Shown: in pieces, positions 7,203 to 15,877 of the stretch
How the letters are laid out: each line of letters opens with the position of its first letter
Position numbering within the stretch: the first letter of the stretch is position 1
DNA from: an uncultured Lachnospiraceae bacterium
GTDB taxonomy: Bacteria > Bacillota > Clostridia > Lachnospirales > Lachnospiraceae
DNA: 64,000 nucleotides
Assembly (NCBI GenBank): GCA_947652735.1
Contig: CANTEG010000001.1
Coordinates: 1 to 64,000 of the forward strand
Reading direction: 5' to 3'
The notes under the pieces: generated by a model
What the model saw: the letters and a program-made list of their open reading frames with translations, nothing else
Told to the model about the DNA's origin: nothing
Database searches by the model: none
Program-made: the position numbers and the translations under genes

Positions 7203-8588
7203 CTACTCCTCAAATGATGCATCTATAGCTTTTGCAGCTTTCTTTCCTGCTCCCATGGCAAGTATAACCGTTGCTGCACCTGTAACAACGTCACCACCTG
7301 CATATACATTCTTTCTTGTACTTTCGTTTGTTTCCTCATTTACAATGATTCCACCCCACTTTTGAGTCTCTAAGCCCTCTGTCGTCTGTCTGATAAGTGG
7401 GTTCGGTGACTGTCCGATTGCAATGACAACAGTCTCCACATCTATAATATTGTTTGAACCCTCAATCGGCTCAGGTCTTCTTCTTCCTGAAGCATCAGGC
7501 TCGCCAAGCTTTTGGGCAACAACCTCAATACCCTTAACCCATCCGTCTTCACCGTGGATTTTGACAGGGTTATTTAAGAGCTTAAATATAACACCCTCCT
7601 CCTTAGCGTGTTCCACTTCCTCTTTTCTTGCAGGTACTTCTTCTTCGCCTCTTCTGTATACTATGTATACCTCCTCGGCTCCAAGTCTCTTGGCAGTTCT
7701 TGCCGCATCCATAGCAACATTTCCTGCACCTACAACAGCAACTCTCCTGCCCACCTTAACAGGTGTTGGAGACTCTCCCTTCTTATATCCCTTCATAAGA
7801 TTGACTCTTGTAAGGAACTCATTTGCAGAATAAACACCCAAAAGATTTTCTCCCGGTATTCTAAGGAAGTTTGGAAGTCCTGCTCCTGTTCCCAAAAATA
7901 CAGCATCATATCCTTTTGCAAATAAATCATCAACCGTAACGGAACGTCCGACAACTACATTAGTCTCTATCTTAACGCCTAAATCAGTAATGTTTTCAAG
8001 CTCCTTTGCAACAAGTGACTTAGGAAGTCTGAATTCAGGAATACCGTAGCTAAGTACTCCTCCTGCCTTATGAAGTGCCTCAAATATAGTTACCTCGTAG
8101 CCTTTCTTTGCAAGCTCACCAGCACATGTAATACCTGCCGGACCTGAACCTACAACAGCAACCTTTCTTCCATTTTTCTTGATATCATACTGCGTCTTTT
8201 TACCATTTTGCATATGGTAGTCAGCAACAAACCGCTCAAGTCTTCCTATGGAAACAGCCTCTCCCTTGATTCCTCTTACACACTTACCCTCACACTGGTT
8301 TTCCTGAGGGCAGACACGTCCGCAGATTGCAGGAAGTGCATTTTCACTTGTGATAATCTCATAAGCCTCCTCAAAATTACCTGCTGCTACCTGCTCAATA
8401 AAGCCTGGGATAGGTACATTTACAGGACAGCCTGTCATACAAGGCTTGTTTTTACAATTGATACATCTGGTTGCCTCCTCGATAGCCATTTCGGCAGTAT
8501 ATCCTGTGGCAACTTCCTCAAAATTTTTATTTCTCACATCCGGCTCCTGCTGTGGCATAGGAACCTTTGTCAAACTCATATTTGGCAT
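7203..8588 (-). CDS. nfnB: NfnB / glutamate synthase small-subunit-like flavoprotein
   Basis: The large subunit of the NADH-dependent reduced ferredoxin:NADP+ oxidoreductase, which bifurcates electrons between ferredoxin, NAD(H) and NADP(H). The 461-residue protein begins with cysteines C42, C45, C50 and C54 (CINCKNKPC...GCPVNV) and CGRVCPQENQCEGKC, the ligands of two [4Fe-4S] clusters. An FAD site follows (VVGSGPAGITCAGEL) and then an NADP(H) site (VVGAGNVAMDAARTA with RRGEEEVPARKEE). Sequence alone cannot distinguish it from the GltD subunit of glutamate synthase, but the partner immediately upstream is an NfnA-type subunit and no GltB is present, which argues strongly for NfnAB. Cytoplasmic; central to redox balancing in fermenters. 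Confidence 0.88.
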   Translation of the reverse strand: MPNMSLTKVPMPQQEPDVRNKNFEEVATGYTAEMAIEEATRCINCKNKPCMTGCPVNVPIPGFIEQVAAGNFEEAYEIITSENALPAICGRVCPQENQCEGKCVRGIKGEAVSIGRLERFVADYHMQNGKKTQYDIKKNGRKVAVVGSGPAGITCAGELAKKGYEVTIFEALHKAGGVLSYGIPEFRLPKSLVAKELENITDLGVKIETNVVVGRSVTVDDLFAKGYDAVFLGTGAGLPNFLRIPGENLLGVYSANEFLTRVNLMKGYKKGESPTPVKVGRRVAVVGAGNVAMDAARTAKRLGAEEVYIVYRRGEEEVPARKEEVEHAKEEGVIFKLLNNPVKIHGEDGWVKGIEVVAQKLGEPDASGRRRPEPIEGSNNIIDVETVVIAIGQSPNPLIRQTTEGLETQKWGGIIVNEETNESTRKNVYAGGDVVTGAATVILAMGAGKKAAKAIDASFEE

Positions 8589-8612
8589 AGTTTTAATCTC
8601 CTCTTCCTTTAA

Positions 8613-9437
8613 TTATGATAACCTCATCATGCACTCATGTTCCTCTTCCTTGAAGAATGACTGTCTGTGCATACACTCATCAAAATCCACAAGGAATCCG
8701 TCAAAATCCGGACCATCTACACAGGCAAACTTTGTTTCGCCTCCAACAGTAACACGGCAGCCACCGCACATTCCTGTTCCGTCAATCATAATAGGGTTTA
8801 ATGAAACTGCTGTATGCAGGTCATACTTTTTCGTAACCGCAACAACATTTTTCATCATAATAAGCGGTCCTATTGCTATTGCATGGTCGTACTTTTCACC
8901 TGATTCAATAAGCTCCTGAAGCTTGTTGGTAACAAAGCCTTTTCCTCCAAGACTTCCGTCATCTGTCATAATGTATACGTTTTTGCAGAACTGCTCAAAC
9001 TTCTCAGCCAAAATAACAAACTCTGCGGAACGACCGCCGATAATAACGCTTACCTCAACACCTTCCTCCGAAAGCTTTTTAAGCTGCGGATAAAGAGGTG
9101 CTGCTCCAACACCACCTGCGATACCGATAACTCTGTTCCACTTGTCAAGTTCAAATGGTGCAGGCTGTCCCAAAGGTCCTACAAAATCGCAGAAGCTGTC
9201 GCCTGCCTCAAGACCTGCCATAAGCTTTGTGGAATATCCCACTACCTGAAATATAATGGTAACGCTGTTTTTCTCTCTGTCAAAATCAGCGATTGTAAGA
9301 GGTATTCTCTCACCCTCATCATCTACTCTTACTATAACAAACTGTCCTGCCTCACAACGTGCCGACACATACGGTGCCTCAACATCCATCAAGATAACAG
9401 CCTGGTTAAGAACTTCTTTTTTTAAAATCTTATACAC
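8613..9437 (-). CDS. nfnA: NfnA: FAD/NAD-binding ferredoxin reductase subunit
   Basis: The small subunit partner of NfnB, of the dihydroorotate dehydrogenase electron-transfer (PyrK)/sulfide dehydrogenase type. The 274-residue protein has an FAD-binding beta-barrel first (CEAGQFVIVRV, then RIPLTIADFDRE). The NAD-binding segment follows (GIAGGVGAAPLYPQLK, VIIGGRSAEF). It ends in a cysteine cluster, GMCGGCRVTV...FACVDGPDFDG, for the [2Fe-2S] cluster. The start codon is GTG at 9437, preceded by GGGGGATAAATCTC; no better ATG lies in frame. nfnB follows after 24 bases, so the two are co-transcribed. pyrD is not nearby, which also disfavours a PyrK role. Confidence 0.88.
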   Translation of the reverse strand: MYKILKKEVLNQAVILMDVEAPYVSARCEAGQFVIVRVDDEGERIPLTIADFDREKNSVTIIFQVVGYSTKLMAGLEAGDSFCDFVGPLGQPAPFELDKWNRVIGIAGGVGAAPLYPQLKKLSEEGVEVSVIIGGRSAEFVILAEKFEQFCKNVYIMTDDGSLGGKGFVTNKLQELIESGEKYDHAIAIGPLIMMKNVVAVTKKYDLHTAVSLNPIMIDGTGMCGGCRVTVGGETKFACVDGPDFDGFLVDFDECMHRQSFFKEEEHECMMRLS

Positions 9438-9566
9438 GAGATTTATCCCCCATTCAAAAATTTAAATAAATGCATACGCAAAATCTTTGTCATTTTAACA
9501 TATTTAAAACAAAATTTAAAGTGCTTTGGAAAATTATCATCATAATTTTACATTTTTATCTTCATT

Positions 9567-10559
9567 TCAAACAATTTCGTCAAAAAAACATTTTCCCAAA
9601 AACCTGCCTGCACTGATATCTGCGTTTATTTCCTCATCTCCGAGAGCCTTGACCATAATACCGTAGCCGTCTATTACTTCCTCCACCAGATTATTTTTTT
9701 CAAGAAGCCCTTTAGCCTCACTTTTATTATCATTAAACAAAAGCCTGTAGGAATGTTCAGGCAGCATAATATTGCAACGCTCACATCCGCATTCACTGCC
9801 TATGGAAAATATAATTTCCAAAAAAATATCAAAGCTGTCGTCAAAAAGCTCATACCTGTCTATGTAAATTGTACTTCCGTAAATATCATAGGAGCACACT
9901 CCTTTGATTGTCACATCCTCTCCCGACCTGTCATAAAGCACACATACATCTCCGCCCTGACATTTATGTTCCAGATACATCTGCTCTAAATACGCTGCAT
10001 TTCTCCTGCAATATACTTTATATTTTTCTCCCAGTGCTTTATTGATTCCAGACGCGAGCGTCTCAAAAAAATCCTTTTCACAATTTCCAAGCAGGCATAT
10101 GTTATATGAAATAACATGTCTGTTATCGTATTCCCTTGAAAGCTTGAGCCGTATGTTTTTTGTTTCATATACTGGTTGAAAACCAAGCCCCATATAATAT
10201 CTTTTGTCCTTAGGCATCAAAAATCCGAACTTTGCACCTTTTTTTTGGGCATGGGAAAGAGCAAAGTTCATCATGTTTTTCATAATTCCCTTTCTTCTAT
10301 ACTTCTGAATTACCGCAACACCGACAACGTATACTGCCTTTACTTCTTTACCGTAATAAATAACGTTGTAATAATTAAGATGTATCATACCTACTATTTT
10401 CTTATTTGACGCCGCAACCACAATATCATTTACCTTACAGATATTATCAAAATAGTAGTCCGTAAATGACGGGGCATCCTGAAATGTCTCATCCCAAAGC
10501 TTTTTTATTTCCTTTATATCACCGTTAAATATTGAAAATTGTATGGGTTCAATATCCAT
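9567..10559 (-). CDS. GNAT acetyltransferase (Eis-like layout)
   Basis: A 330-residue protein with a complete GNAT fold in the first ~150 residues: VYVVGVAVIQKYRRKGIMKNMM is the acetyl-CoA pyrophosphate loop (R/Q-x-x-G-x-G/A type), and KFGFLMPKDKRYYMGLGFQPVYE matches the C-terminal part of the fold. The remaining ~180 residues look like a second GNAT-like or SCP2-like domain, as in Eis-family enzymes, but I see no diagnostic motif. The ATG at 10559 (MDIEP) is chosen because AGAGAGG lies nine bases upstream; two earlier in-frame starts lack this. It follows ispF after 31 bases, probably in the same transcript. Substrate unknown. Confidence 0.75.
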   Translation of the reverse strand: MDIEPIQFSIFNGDIKEIKKLWDETFQDAPSFTDYYFDNICKVNDIVVAASNKKIVGMIHLNYYNVIYYGKEVKAVYVVGVAVIQKYRRKGIMKNMMNFALSHAQKKGAKFGFLMPKDKRYYMGLGFQPVYETKNIRLKLSREYDNRHVISYNICLLGNCEKDFFETLASGINKALGEKYKVYCRRNAAYLEQMYLEHKCQGGDVCVLYDRSGEDVTIKGVCSYDIYGSTIYIDRYELFDDSFDIFLEIIFSIGSECGCERCNIMLPEHSYRLLFNDNKSEAKGLLEKNNLVEEVIDGYGIMVKALGDEEINADISAGRFLGKCFFDEIV

Positions 10560-10590
10560 GTGCCGTATCCTCTCTTTTTCCACTAACATA

Positions 10591-11145
10591 TTATTTTGAC
10601 GCAGGACAACCTGTGCAGCCCTCACAGGCCGACATTTCAGTCATATCACGGCTTATCCTATAATCAAAATTATCCACTGTATCAAGAAGACATATTGCAT
10701 TTGCACTTATGCCTTTACCATCACCTGTAAATCCAAGCCCTTCTTCCGTTGTTGCCTTTATATTGATTTGTCCTATGTCTATACCAAGTGCTGCTGCTAT
10801 ATTTTCCCTCATCTGCTGAATATAAGGGGCAAGCTTCGGTCTTTGTGCAATAACCGTGGCATCAATATTACCGATAAGCATATTTTCCCCATCTATCAGC
10901 CCCCCTACTTTTTTTAAGAGTTCAATACTGTCCGCATCCTTAAAGCTGCTGTCTGTATCAGGAAAATGTTTCCCTATATCTCCAAGTGCCGCTGCTCCAA
11001 GCAGTGCATCCATAATTGCATGTACAAGTACATCTGCATCCGAGTGTCCCAAAAGACCTTTTTCATACGGTATAGTTACCCCGCCTAAAATAAGCTTCCT
11101 GCCGTCGACCAATTTATGAACATCATATCCCATTCCTATCCGCAT
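10591..11145 (-). CDS. ispF: 2-C-methyl-D-erythritol 2,4-cyclodiphosphate synthase with Cys-rich tail
   Basis: Cyclises CDP-methylerythritol 2-phosphate in the MEP isoprenoid pathway, as a cytoplasmic homotrimer. The metal ligands D8 and H10 (GMGYDVHKL), the [11 protein letters not shown] segment with the third ligand His, and [12 protein letters not shown] are all present. The normal fold ends around residue 156. This protein continues another ~28 residues to CEGCTGC near the end (C174, C177, C180), a CxxCxxC tail not part of the classical enzyme. The start is the ATG at 11145, with GGAGG eight bases upstream; an upstream in-frame ATG at 11160 overlaps that site. The GNAT gene follows. No ispD is seen nearby. 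Confidence 0.93.
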   Translation of the reverse strand: MRIGMGYDVHKLVDGRKLILGGVTIPYEKGLLGHSDADVLVHAIMDALLGAAALGDIGKHFPDTDSSFKDADSIELLKKVGGLIDGENMLIGNIDATVIAQRPKLAPYIQQMRENIAAALGIDIGQINIKATTEEGLGFTGDGKGISANAICLLDTVDNFDYRISRDMTEMSACEGCTGCPASK

Positions 11146-11515
11146 CAATGTATCCTCCATCTTTTTATATATTCAGCCATGGGCAAAATCTATTTTTGCA
11201 GCTACATATCAAAATAAATAAACTTTGTCCATCTTCCTATGACAACCTGTAATGTTTTTCAACCACATAGTATCATATTTCAACCGCCAATATCAACTCT
11301 TGGATGAATGTGCCATATCGTTACATTCCGTCAATGCAACACGAATATCGCTATAGTAGGAAAATAAATATTTACTGATTTACATTTTCATTGTAAAATA
11401 AAATAAGTTTTATGTGTATAACATGAAGCTGCATAGTTTTATTTAATAGAAAACTTTGTTCTGCTTAACATATTTTTGATAAGCAACGTCAGTTATTAAA
11501 AGGAGGATTTAAAAT
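11146..11515. other. Divergent intergenic region between ispF and the Gly/His-rich gene
   Basis: A 370-base A+T-rich gap carrying the start signals of two divergent genes. Visible structure is a six-base inverted repeat TTTACA/TGTAAA (11379-11397), one copy of a 25-base motif found at two other intergenic sites (11438-11462), a small GCTTA/TAAGC hairpin just after it, and a strong AGGAGG before the plus-strand gene. I could not choose a convincing -35/-10 pair on either strand and see no reading frame with a ribosome binding site. Confidence 0.5.
11438..11462. repeat. 25-base intergenic motif, copy 1
   Basis: The central core reads TAGAAAACTTTGTTCT. It aligns without gaps to the copies at 27699-27723 and 53484-53508. 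It lies ~55 bases before the Gly/His-rich membrane protein gene, in the same orientation, and is roughly palindromic (AGAA...TTCT). Confidence 0.5.
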
Positions 11516-12541
11516 ATGGGAAGATCAGGCGGTGGTGGCGGAGGCCATATCGGCAGCGGTCACAGTGGCGGCGGTCACCACGGAAGTAGTCATCACAGTG
11601 GAGGTGGCTCATCATTTGGAGGTTCATCATTTGGAGGCTCAAGTTTCCACGGCGGTGGTGGCGGAGGTCACAGTGGCGGCCCAAGACGTCCGCCAGAATG
11701 GGAACGCAGACCAAGATACAATGATTATGGTCCAAGACACCGCAGCTATGGACCAAGGTATAGGGAGTACGGACCGGGTATGCCGCCACCCCCACCACCA
11801 AGACGCCGTTATTATGGAGGCTCGTCGAGTGGTTGCGGTCTCTTTGTTGTTATTTTTATTGTGTTCATTATTATGGGATGCATGTCACTATTTTCAGGAG
11901 GAAGTGGAACCGTAACAGATACGGACCTGTCCGAGTATGCAGAACAGCAATACCAGAAGATTTTTAATGGTCGTGAGGACTGTCTGCTGATTGTGCTGGA
12001 CGATAAGGATAACGGACAAATTAAATACGGTGCAAAAACCAATTCCATACTTGACTACTATAACAACACACTGTGGGATACATATGACAGACACTACGAT
12101 AATGATTTGGGCATCCAGTTAAAAGGTATGTTTATGGATACCGCTGACAAGATCGTTGCTGACGGTGTAGAACCACTTAAGCCTGACAAGGGATTTGACA
12201 GCCACTGCTACCGTGACGAAATAAACTGGGTTGACACAAAAGGAAATCTTCAGGATGGTGCAAAGTACTTCTACGAAAAAACAGGTATTCAAGCCTATGT
12301 ACTTCTTGTAAAATCAAAAACCATAGCAAAGGCAACAAACAAGTCTTCCGGTGTTTTAAAGGTTCTTATTATTGCAATTGCTGCTATTGTTGTATTACTG
12401 ATTGCATTTATATGGTGGAAAAAGAGAACTGCACAAAAGAATAAGGAACAGGAGGATTTAGAACGTACGTTAAATACGCCTCTGGAAACGTTTGGAAGCG
12501 AAACATCAGACCTTGAAAAGAAATATGATGACAACCCGTAA
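11516..12541 (+). CDS. Gly/His/Ser-rich two-helix membrane protein
   Basis: 341 residues in clear blocks. Residues 2-60 are almost only Gly, Ser and His, with repeats such as GGSSFGGSSF. Residues 61-105 are Arg/Tyr/Pro/Gly-rich and include a run of six prolines. A first hydrophobic span lies at ~108-128 (CGLFVVIFIVFIIMGCMSLF). A ~150-residue acidic soluble domain follows, with the phrases CLLIVLDDKDNGQIKYG and YFYEKTGIQAYVLLVK. A second span lies at ~283-303, and a charged tail ends the protein. The soluble domain is the kind of alpha/beta fold seen in TPM-like proteins, but I cannot confirm that. The His-rich N-terminus could bind metal. Monocistronic, with AAAGGAGGA upstream and a terminator downstream. 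Confidence 0.8.
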   Translation: MGRSGGGGGGHIGSGHSGGGHHGSSHHSGGGSSFGGSSFGGSSFHGGGGGGHSGGPRRPPEWERRPRYNDYGPRHRSYGPRYREYGPGMPPPPPPRRRYYGGSSSGCGLFVVIFIVFIIMGCMSLFSGGSGTVTDTDLSEYAEQQYQKIFNGREDCLLIVLDDKDNGQIKYGAKTNSILDYYNNTLWDTYDRHYDNDLGIQLKGMFMDTADKIVADGVEPLKPDKGFDSHCYRDEINWVDTKGNLQDGAKYFYEKTGIQAYVLLVKSKTIAKATNKSSGVLKVLIIAIAAIVVLLIAFIWWKKRTAQKNKEQEDLERTLNTPLETFGSETSDLEKKYDDNP

Positions 12542-12637
12542 AAATGACCCATAGAACCAAGGGATACTCTATATTGCATATTCCTGCAAGTTTCACAGGC
12601 ATGTCCAATAGGAAAATTTCTCCCTTAATAAATAAGA

Positions 12638-12690
12638 AGCTGTCGCTTCACGAATTTTCATTCGTTAAAGCGACAGCTCTTTTTTAGTGG
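12638..12690. terminator. Bidirectional terminator containing a dispersed 31-base element
   Basis: Between two convergent genes. AGCTGTCGCTT pairs with AAGCGACAGCT (11 bases), with an inner ACGAA/TTCGT stem and a six-base loop. CTTTTTTA follows on the plus strand, and a T-rich stretch follows on the minus strand. Bases 12649-12679 are identical to 36178-36208. The stop codon of the lipase-like gene lies in the T-run. Confidence 0.8.
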
Positions 12691-14717
12691 AAAAGCTCAT
12701 TTTTAATTTTATTCAGCAGGTCAATTAAATTATTATAGCCTGCATCCACAGAATCTCCTATCCCCACATCTCCCTGATATCCGTCAAACAACGTATCATC
12801 CTCATAATCAATACTGTACCCATCAAATGTTTTATTGTACTGTTTACCGCATAATATTTGTCCGTCATCCTCTATTTTTCCGACTGCCATGTCAATGGAT
12901 CCGTCACTTGTGATAACCGGTGTAAGCTTATCTGTCATAAGAATAAGCAGGCTTTCAGAGCCTTTCTTACCACATATATATACCCTGTACTCCTTATCAC
13001 TAGCTGCAAAACTTCGGTTATCAATCGTTATGTCCGTATTGACAGTTCCATCGTCATTCAAAAGGCTGACCGAAGCTTTGCCGTCCAGCATAAGTATCTG
13101 GCTGTACTCCGTACTGTCCGTTTCCTTATCTGTAAAATCTGAAAGTTCTCCCAAATAACAAAATTCTTCGTTGTCAAATCCATACAGACTCACGGCATCC
13201 CCTGTCTGGTTCATGTCAAGCCGTACCATCTGTCCATTTGGAAATTTAAAACAATTCCCAAAGTACTTAAGCTTAGAACTGTCTGTAATTCCCATATTTC
13301 GGAATACAATATTTGACTTCTCTCCGCCCGCATCGTAAATTGTCGTCTGCGAACCTGCGTATGAATCAATGATATAAGTGTCATTTCCCAATCCGCCATC
13401 CAAAACATTAATTCCACCGCCAGCTATCAAGACATCATCTGCAACGTAGCCGTATAGTTTGTCATTTCCCATACCACCGTACATAACAGTTGAAACTGCA
13501 AAGGAAGAATTAACACCGATACCATCATATGCCCGAAGTATACCTCCATGCTTTGAGGCAAGCACTACCCTGCCATCCTTAATGGCGCCTAGGGAAACAG
13601 CGGCAAGCATATCCGTATCAATGTTTTCTATGCCCTCATGTATGCTGAATGTTCCCATGCTCTCCATACCTGCTTCCACAATATTTTTCGTAATGTCGAG
13701 CGTCTTATTTCCAGTTGGTGTATAGGTGTATGCCGCTTCCCCTTTAACGCATTTATCAAGCAGATATATTTTATTTCCGTCATGTCCCACTGTTGACCAT
13801 GCAATATGTGAGCCTGCCGTTGACAGCTTTGGAATCAGGGTGTTCTCAACAAGCTTGTCAAGATTTGTTTTCCTATCAAGCTGGTACATGTATTCTGCGT
13901 TTGTGTGCTGAATGATGTCTGCTGCCACATATCCCGTATCATCTGTATAATTACAAAATGTGCTGTCCTCCACTCCCGTAAAACCATCAATATCCATGTA
14001 ATTATAAAAATATACCAAATCTATGACATGTCCGCACGCACCGTCAAAGGAATATCCCCTTTCACCCGTCACGGCAGATGCATAACAGACAAGGGCTCCT
14101 CCTAGGGAATGTCCCGCAAATGTAATACGGACATTCTTATCTTGCAGACTCTTCCTTAAATCGTCATATGCTGCCTTTGCATCAGGAAACTGTCCCGACA
14201 GCTTATTTAACAGTGCAAACTTAAAGTCCGTTCCAATCCAGTCATTGCTCTCATCAAGGGCAAACTCGTCGGTAAACATTTCGCTTCCCCGAAACACAAG
14301 CACAGCCTCATCATCACTTAAAAAAGCAGCAGCATAAAAGCCTGTTACCTTATTGTTATTGTATAATTTAAATATTTCATAATCTCCTATAAACTTTCCG
14401 TACAAGCTCTCATACGTAATCCCTGAATCCCTCCAAATTTCACCTGCATATAAATCAGGATTATCACGCACATATTCCCTTACTGTTTTGCCCTCATAGC
14501 CATCCAAATAATCGTATATAAGCTTTGAAAGCAACAGATGGTTAAACTCATCCAAATCAGCGTCATCTCCGTCAAACCAAAGCTCCTCCTCAGAAAAAAG
14601 AGCCTCAGACACTGTAGTTCGAGTCTTAGCTGGTTCCGCTGCAACACAAGTCCGGGAATACGGGACAACAAGCATAAATGCAATAATACAACTAATTGTG
14701 ATTTTCAAACTTCTCAT
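12684..14717 (-). CDS. Secreted lipase-like alpha/beta hydrolase with RTX-type repeats
   Basis: An exported protein of 677 residues. A signal peptide occupies about residues 1-27 (MRSLKITISCIIAFMLVVP, with VAA before the likely cleavage). The hydrolase part has VLVFRGSE, as in class 3 lipases, and the nucleophile elbow GHSLGG with S204. Around residues 420-460 two GGxGNDxL-type units (GGMGNDKLYG and GGLGNDTYII) match the RTX calcium-binding nonapeptide, here preceded by a plain beta region. The rest is beta-rich and unassigned. AAGGAG lies nine bases before the ATG at 14717. It is the third gene of an MBOAT-DHHW-lipase operon (20-base gap), so it may act on an acylated surface glycan or its lipid carrier. 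Esterase activity is inferred. Confidence 0.75.
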   Translation of the reverse strand: MRSLKITISCIIAFMLVVPYSRTCVAAEPAKTRTTVSEALFSEEELWFDGDDADLDEFNHLLLSKLIYDYLDGYEGKTVREYVRDNPDLYAGEIWRDSGITYESLYGKFIGDYEIFKLYNNNKVTGFYAAAFLSDDEAVLVFRGSEMFTDEFALDESNDWIGTDFKFALLNKLSGQFPDAKAAYDDLRKSLQDKNVRITFAGHSLGGALVCYASAVTGERGYSFDGACGHVIDLVYFYNYMDIDGFTGVEDSTFCNYTDDTGYVAADIIQHTNAEYMYQLDRKTNLDKLVENTLIPKLSTAGSHIAWSTVGHDGNKIYLLDKCVKGEAAYTYTPTGNKTLDITKNIVEAGMESMGTFSIHEGIENIDTDMLAAVSLGAIKDGRVVLASKHGGILRAYDGIGVNSSFAVSTVMYGGMGNDKLYGYVADDVLIAGGGINVLDGGLGNDTYIIDSYAGSQTTIYDAGGEKSNIVFRNMGITDSSKLKYFGNCFKFPNGQMVRLDMNQTGDAVSLYGFDNEEFCYLGELSDFTDKETDSTEYSQILMLDGKASVSLLNDDGTVNTDITIDNRSFAASDKEYRVYICGKKGSESLLILMTDKLTPVITSDGSIDMAVGKIEDDGQILCGKQYNKTFDGYSIDYEDDTLFDGYQGDVGIGDSVDAGYNNLIDLLNKIKNELFH

Positions 14718-14737
14718 TTCATCAATCTCCTTTCTGG

Positions 14738-15862
14738 CTACTGTAACCATAAAAAATTATTATCTGTGCTCAAAAATTCAATGTTATTGATAAAAACAAT
14801 CTCCGAAATATCATTTTCTCTTGCCAAGTCACTGACATTTTGGTGATAATACCGCAAATCCACCACATGTATTTCACTAAAATTGTCTGCAAGAAGCGGC
14901 AACAGACAATGTGCATAGGAATCCTTGACAACAAGAAGCTTTTCCTTGTTTTTGCTGTTACTTGTTATTTTTATATAGGAATGGTTTCCGTCAAGATACA
15001 CCGTATATTTATCCTTTTCATTCAGGTTATCGTAGCTGTATAAGCTGTCCTCCCAATTCTTGTCAACTGACCTGTCAGCATATTCCACCCTATATTCTCC
15101 ATCAGGGTTTTTATACAAAAAAATGCTGTCAGGCTTTTGGGTAAATGTAGGTGCATTTGAGTAAAGGGTTCCGTAAAATTCATCGCTTGCCATAGTTATA
15201 TCATATGTGATTTCCGGTGTTGCGTCAATACCAAGCTCGTCACATAAAACACTATATCCAATATACGCGCCCTTCGCTGTCCAGTGATGGTCCGTATTAT
15301 AATAAATATAATCATTTTTTGATTTCATAAGCGCAGGGGCACAATCTGCAATTTTAATCTTATCGGATGCATTACCGACAATATATGCCAGAACCTCCTG
15401 CTGGTCATAGCAACTTCCGTAAGCAGGCAGCCTGTCCTCATAAATATAACAGGCATTTGGTGCTATCAGCCACGTAATCTCAAAATCAGGATTTGCATCT
15501 GCAAACTCATTAATATATTTAATGTTTGTTGAAAGCTGGTTATATGGATTGACATAGTTTTTGATAAGCATGTCACCCTCACCGAAATACACGTCGGAAA
15601 CAAGTGTCTGTCCCAGCATACGGTTTGATGACACCTTAAGCTTCATGAGAAAATCCTTAAATACAATCTGGTCACTCATGTATTTCTCAAATTTTTCAGA
15701 ATATTCTCCTGAAATGATATTGCCCACTGAAGCTTCGGGAAGCTGTTCCAGTTCCCTGTTTTCCATATCCGAAAATGCCCTGTCTTTCACAATAATTCCG
15801 CCTATGGCAAATATTAAAATGTATGCGACAAAAACTACTGTCAATGTTTTATTTTTCACCAT
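14738..15862 (-). CDS. DHHW-family protein (AlgX/AlgJ-like O-acyltransferase partner)
   Basis: 374 residues with one N-terminal membrane anchor (residues 5-24) and an extracellular SGNH-like domain. The hallmark DHHW occurs in the phrase NTDHHWTAKG, and VVKDSYAHC with a later SEIHVVDLRYYH provides the Ser and other residues expected of the AlgX/AlgJ-related fold. In the alginate system such proteins transfer acetyl groups that an MBOAT protein brings across the membrane. Here the MBOAT gene lies directly upstream (15-base gap), which supports this role. The acceptor polymer is not defined by the window. The downstream gene encodes the secreted lipase-like protein. Confidence 0.87.
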   Translation of the reverse strand: MVKNKTLTVVFVAYILIFAIGGIIVKDRAFSDMENRELEQLPEASVGNIISGEYSEKFEKYMSDQIVFKDFLMKLKVSSNRMLGQTLVSDVYFGEGDMLIKNYVNPYNQLSTNIKYINEFADANPDFEITWLIAPNACYIYEDRLPAYGSCYDQQEVLAYIVGNASDKIKIADCAPALMKSKNDYIYYNTDHHWTAKGAYIGYSVLCDELGIDATPEITYDITMASDEFYGTLYSNAPTFTQKPDSIFLYKNPDGEYRVEYADRSVDKNWEDSLYSYDNLNEKDKYTVYLDGNHSYIKITSNSKNKEKLLVVKDSYAHCLLPLLADNFSEIHVVDLRYYHQNVSDLARENDISEIVFINNIEFLSTDNNFLWLQ

Positions 15863-15877
15863 GCCACCTCCAAACCA

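Noticed and set aside
7203-8588. Reading the flavoprotein as the glutamate synthase small subunit GltD.
   Set aside because: No GltB gene is near and the adjacent gene is the NfnA-type partner; the Nfn reading is preferred.
11496-11915. Overlapping open frames in both strands of the Gly/His-rich gene.
   Set aside because: High-GC third positions of the Gly-rich coding sequence open other frames; only the annotated frame has AAAGGAGGA upstream and membrane-protein features.
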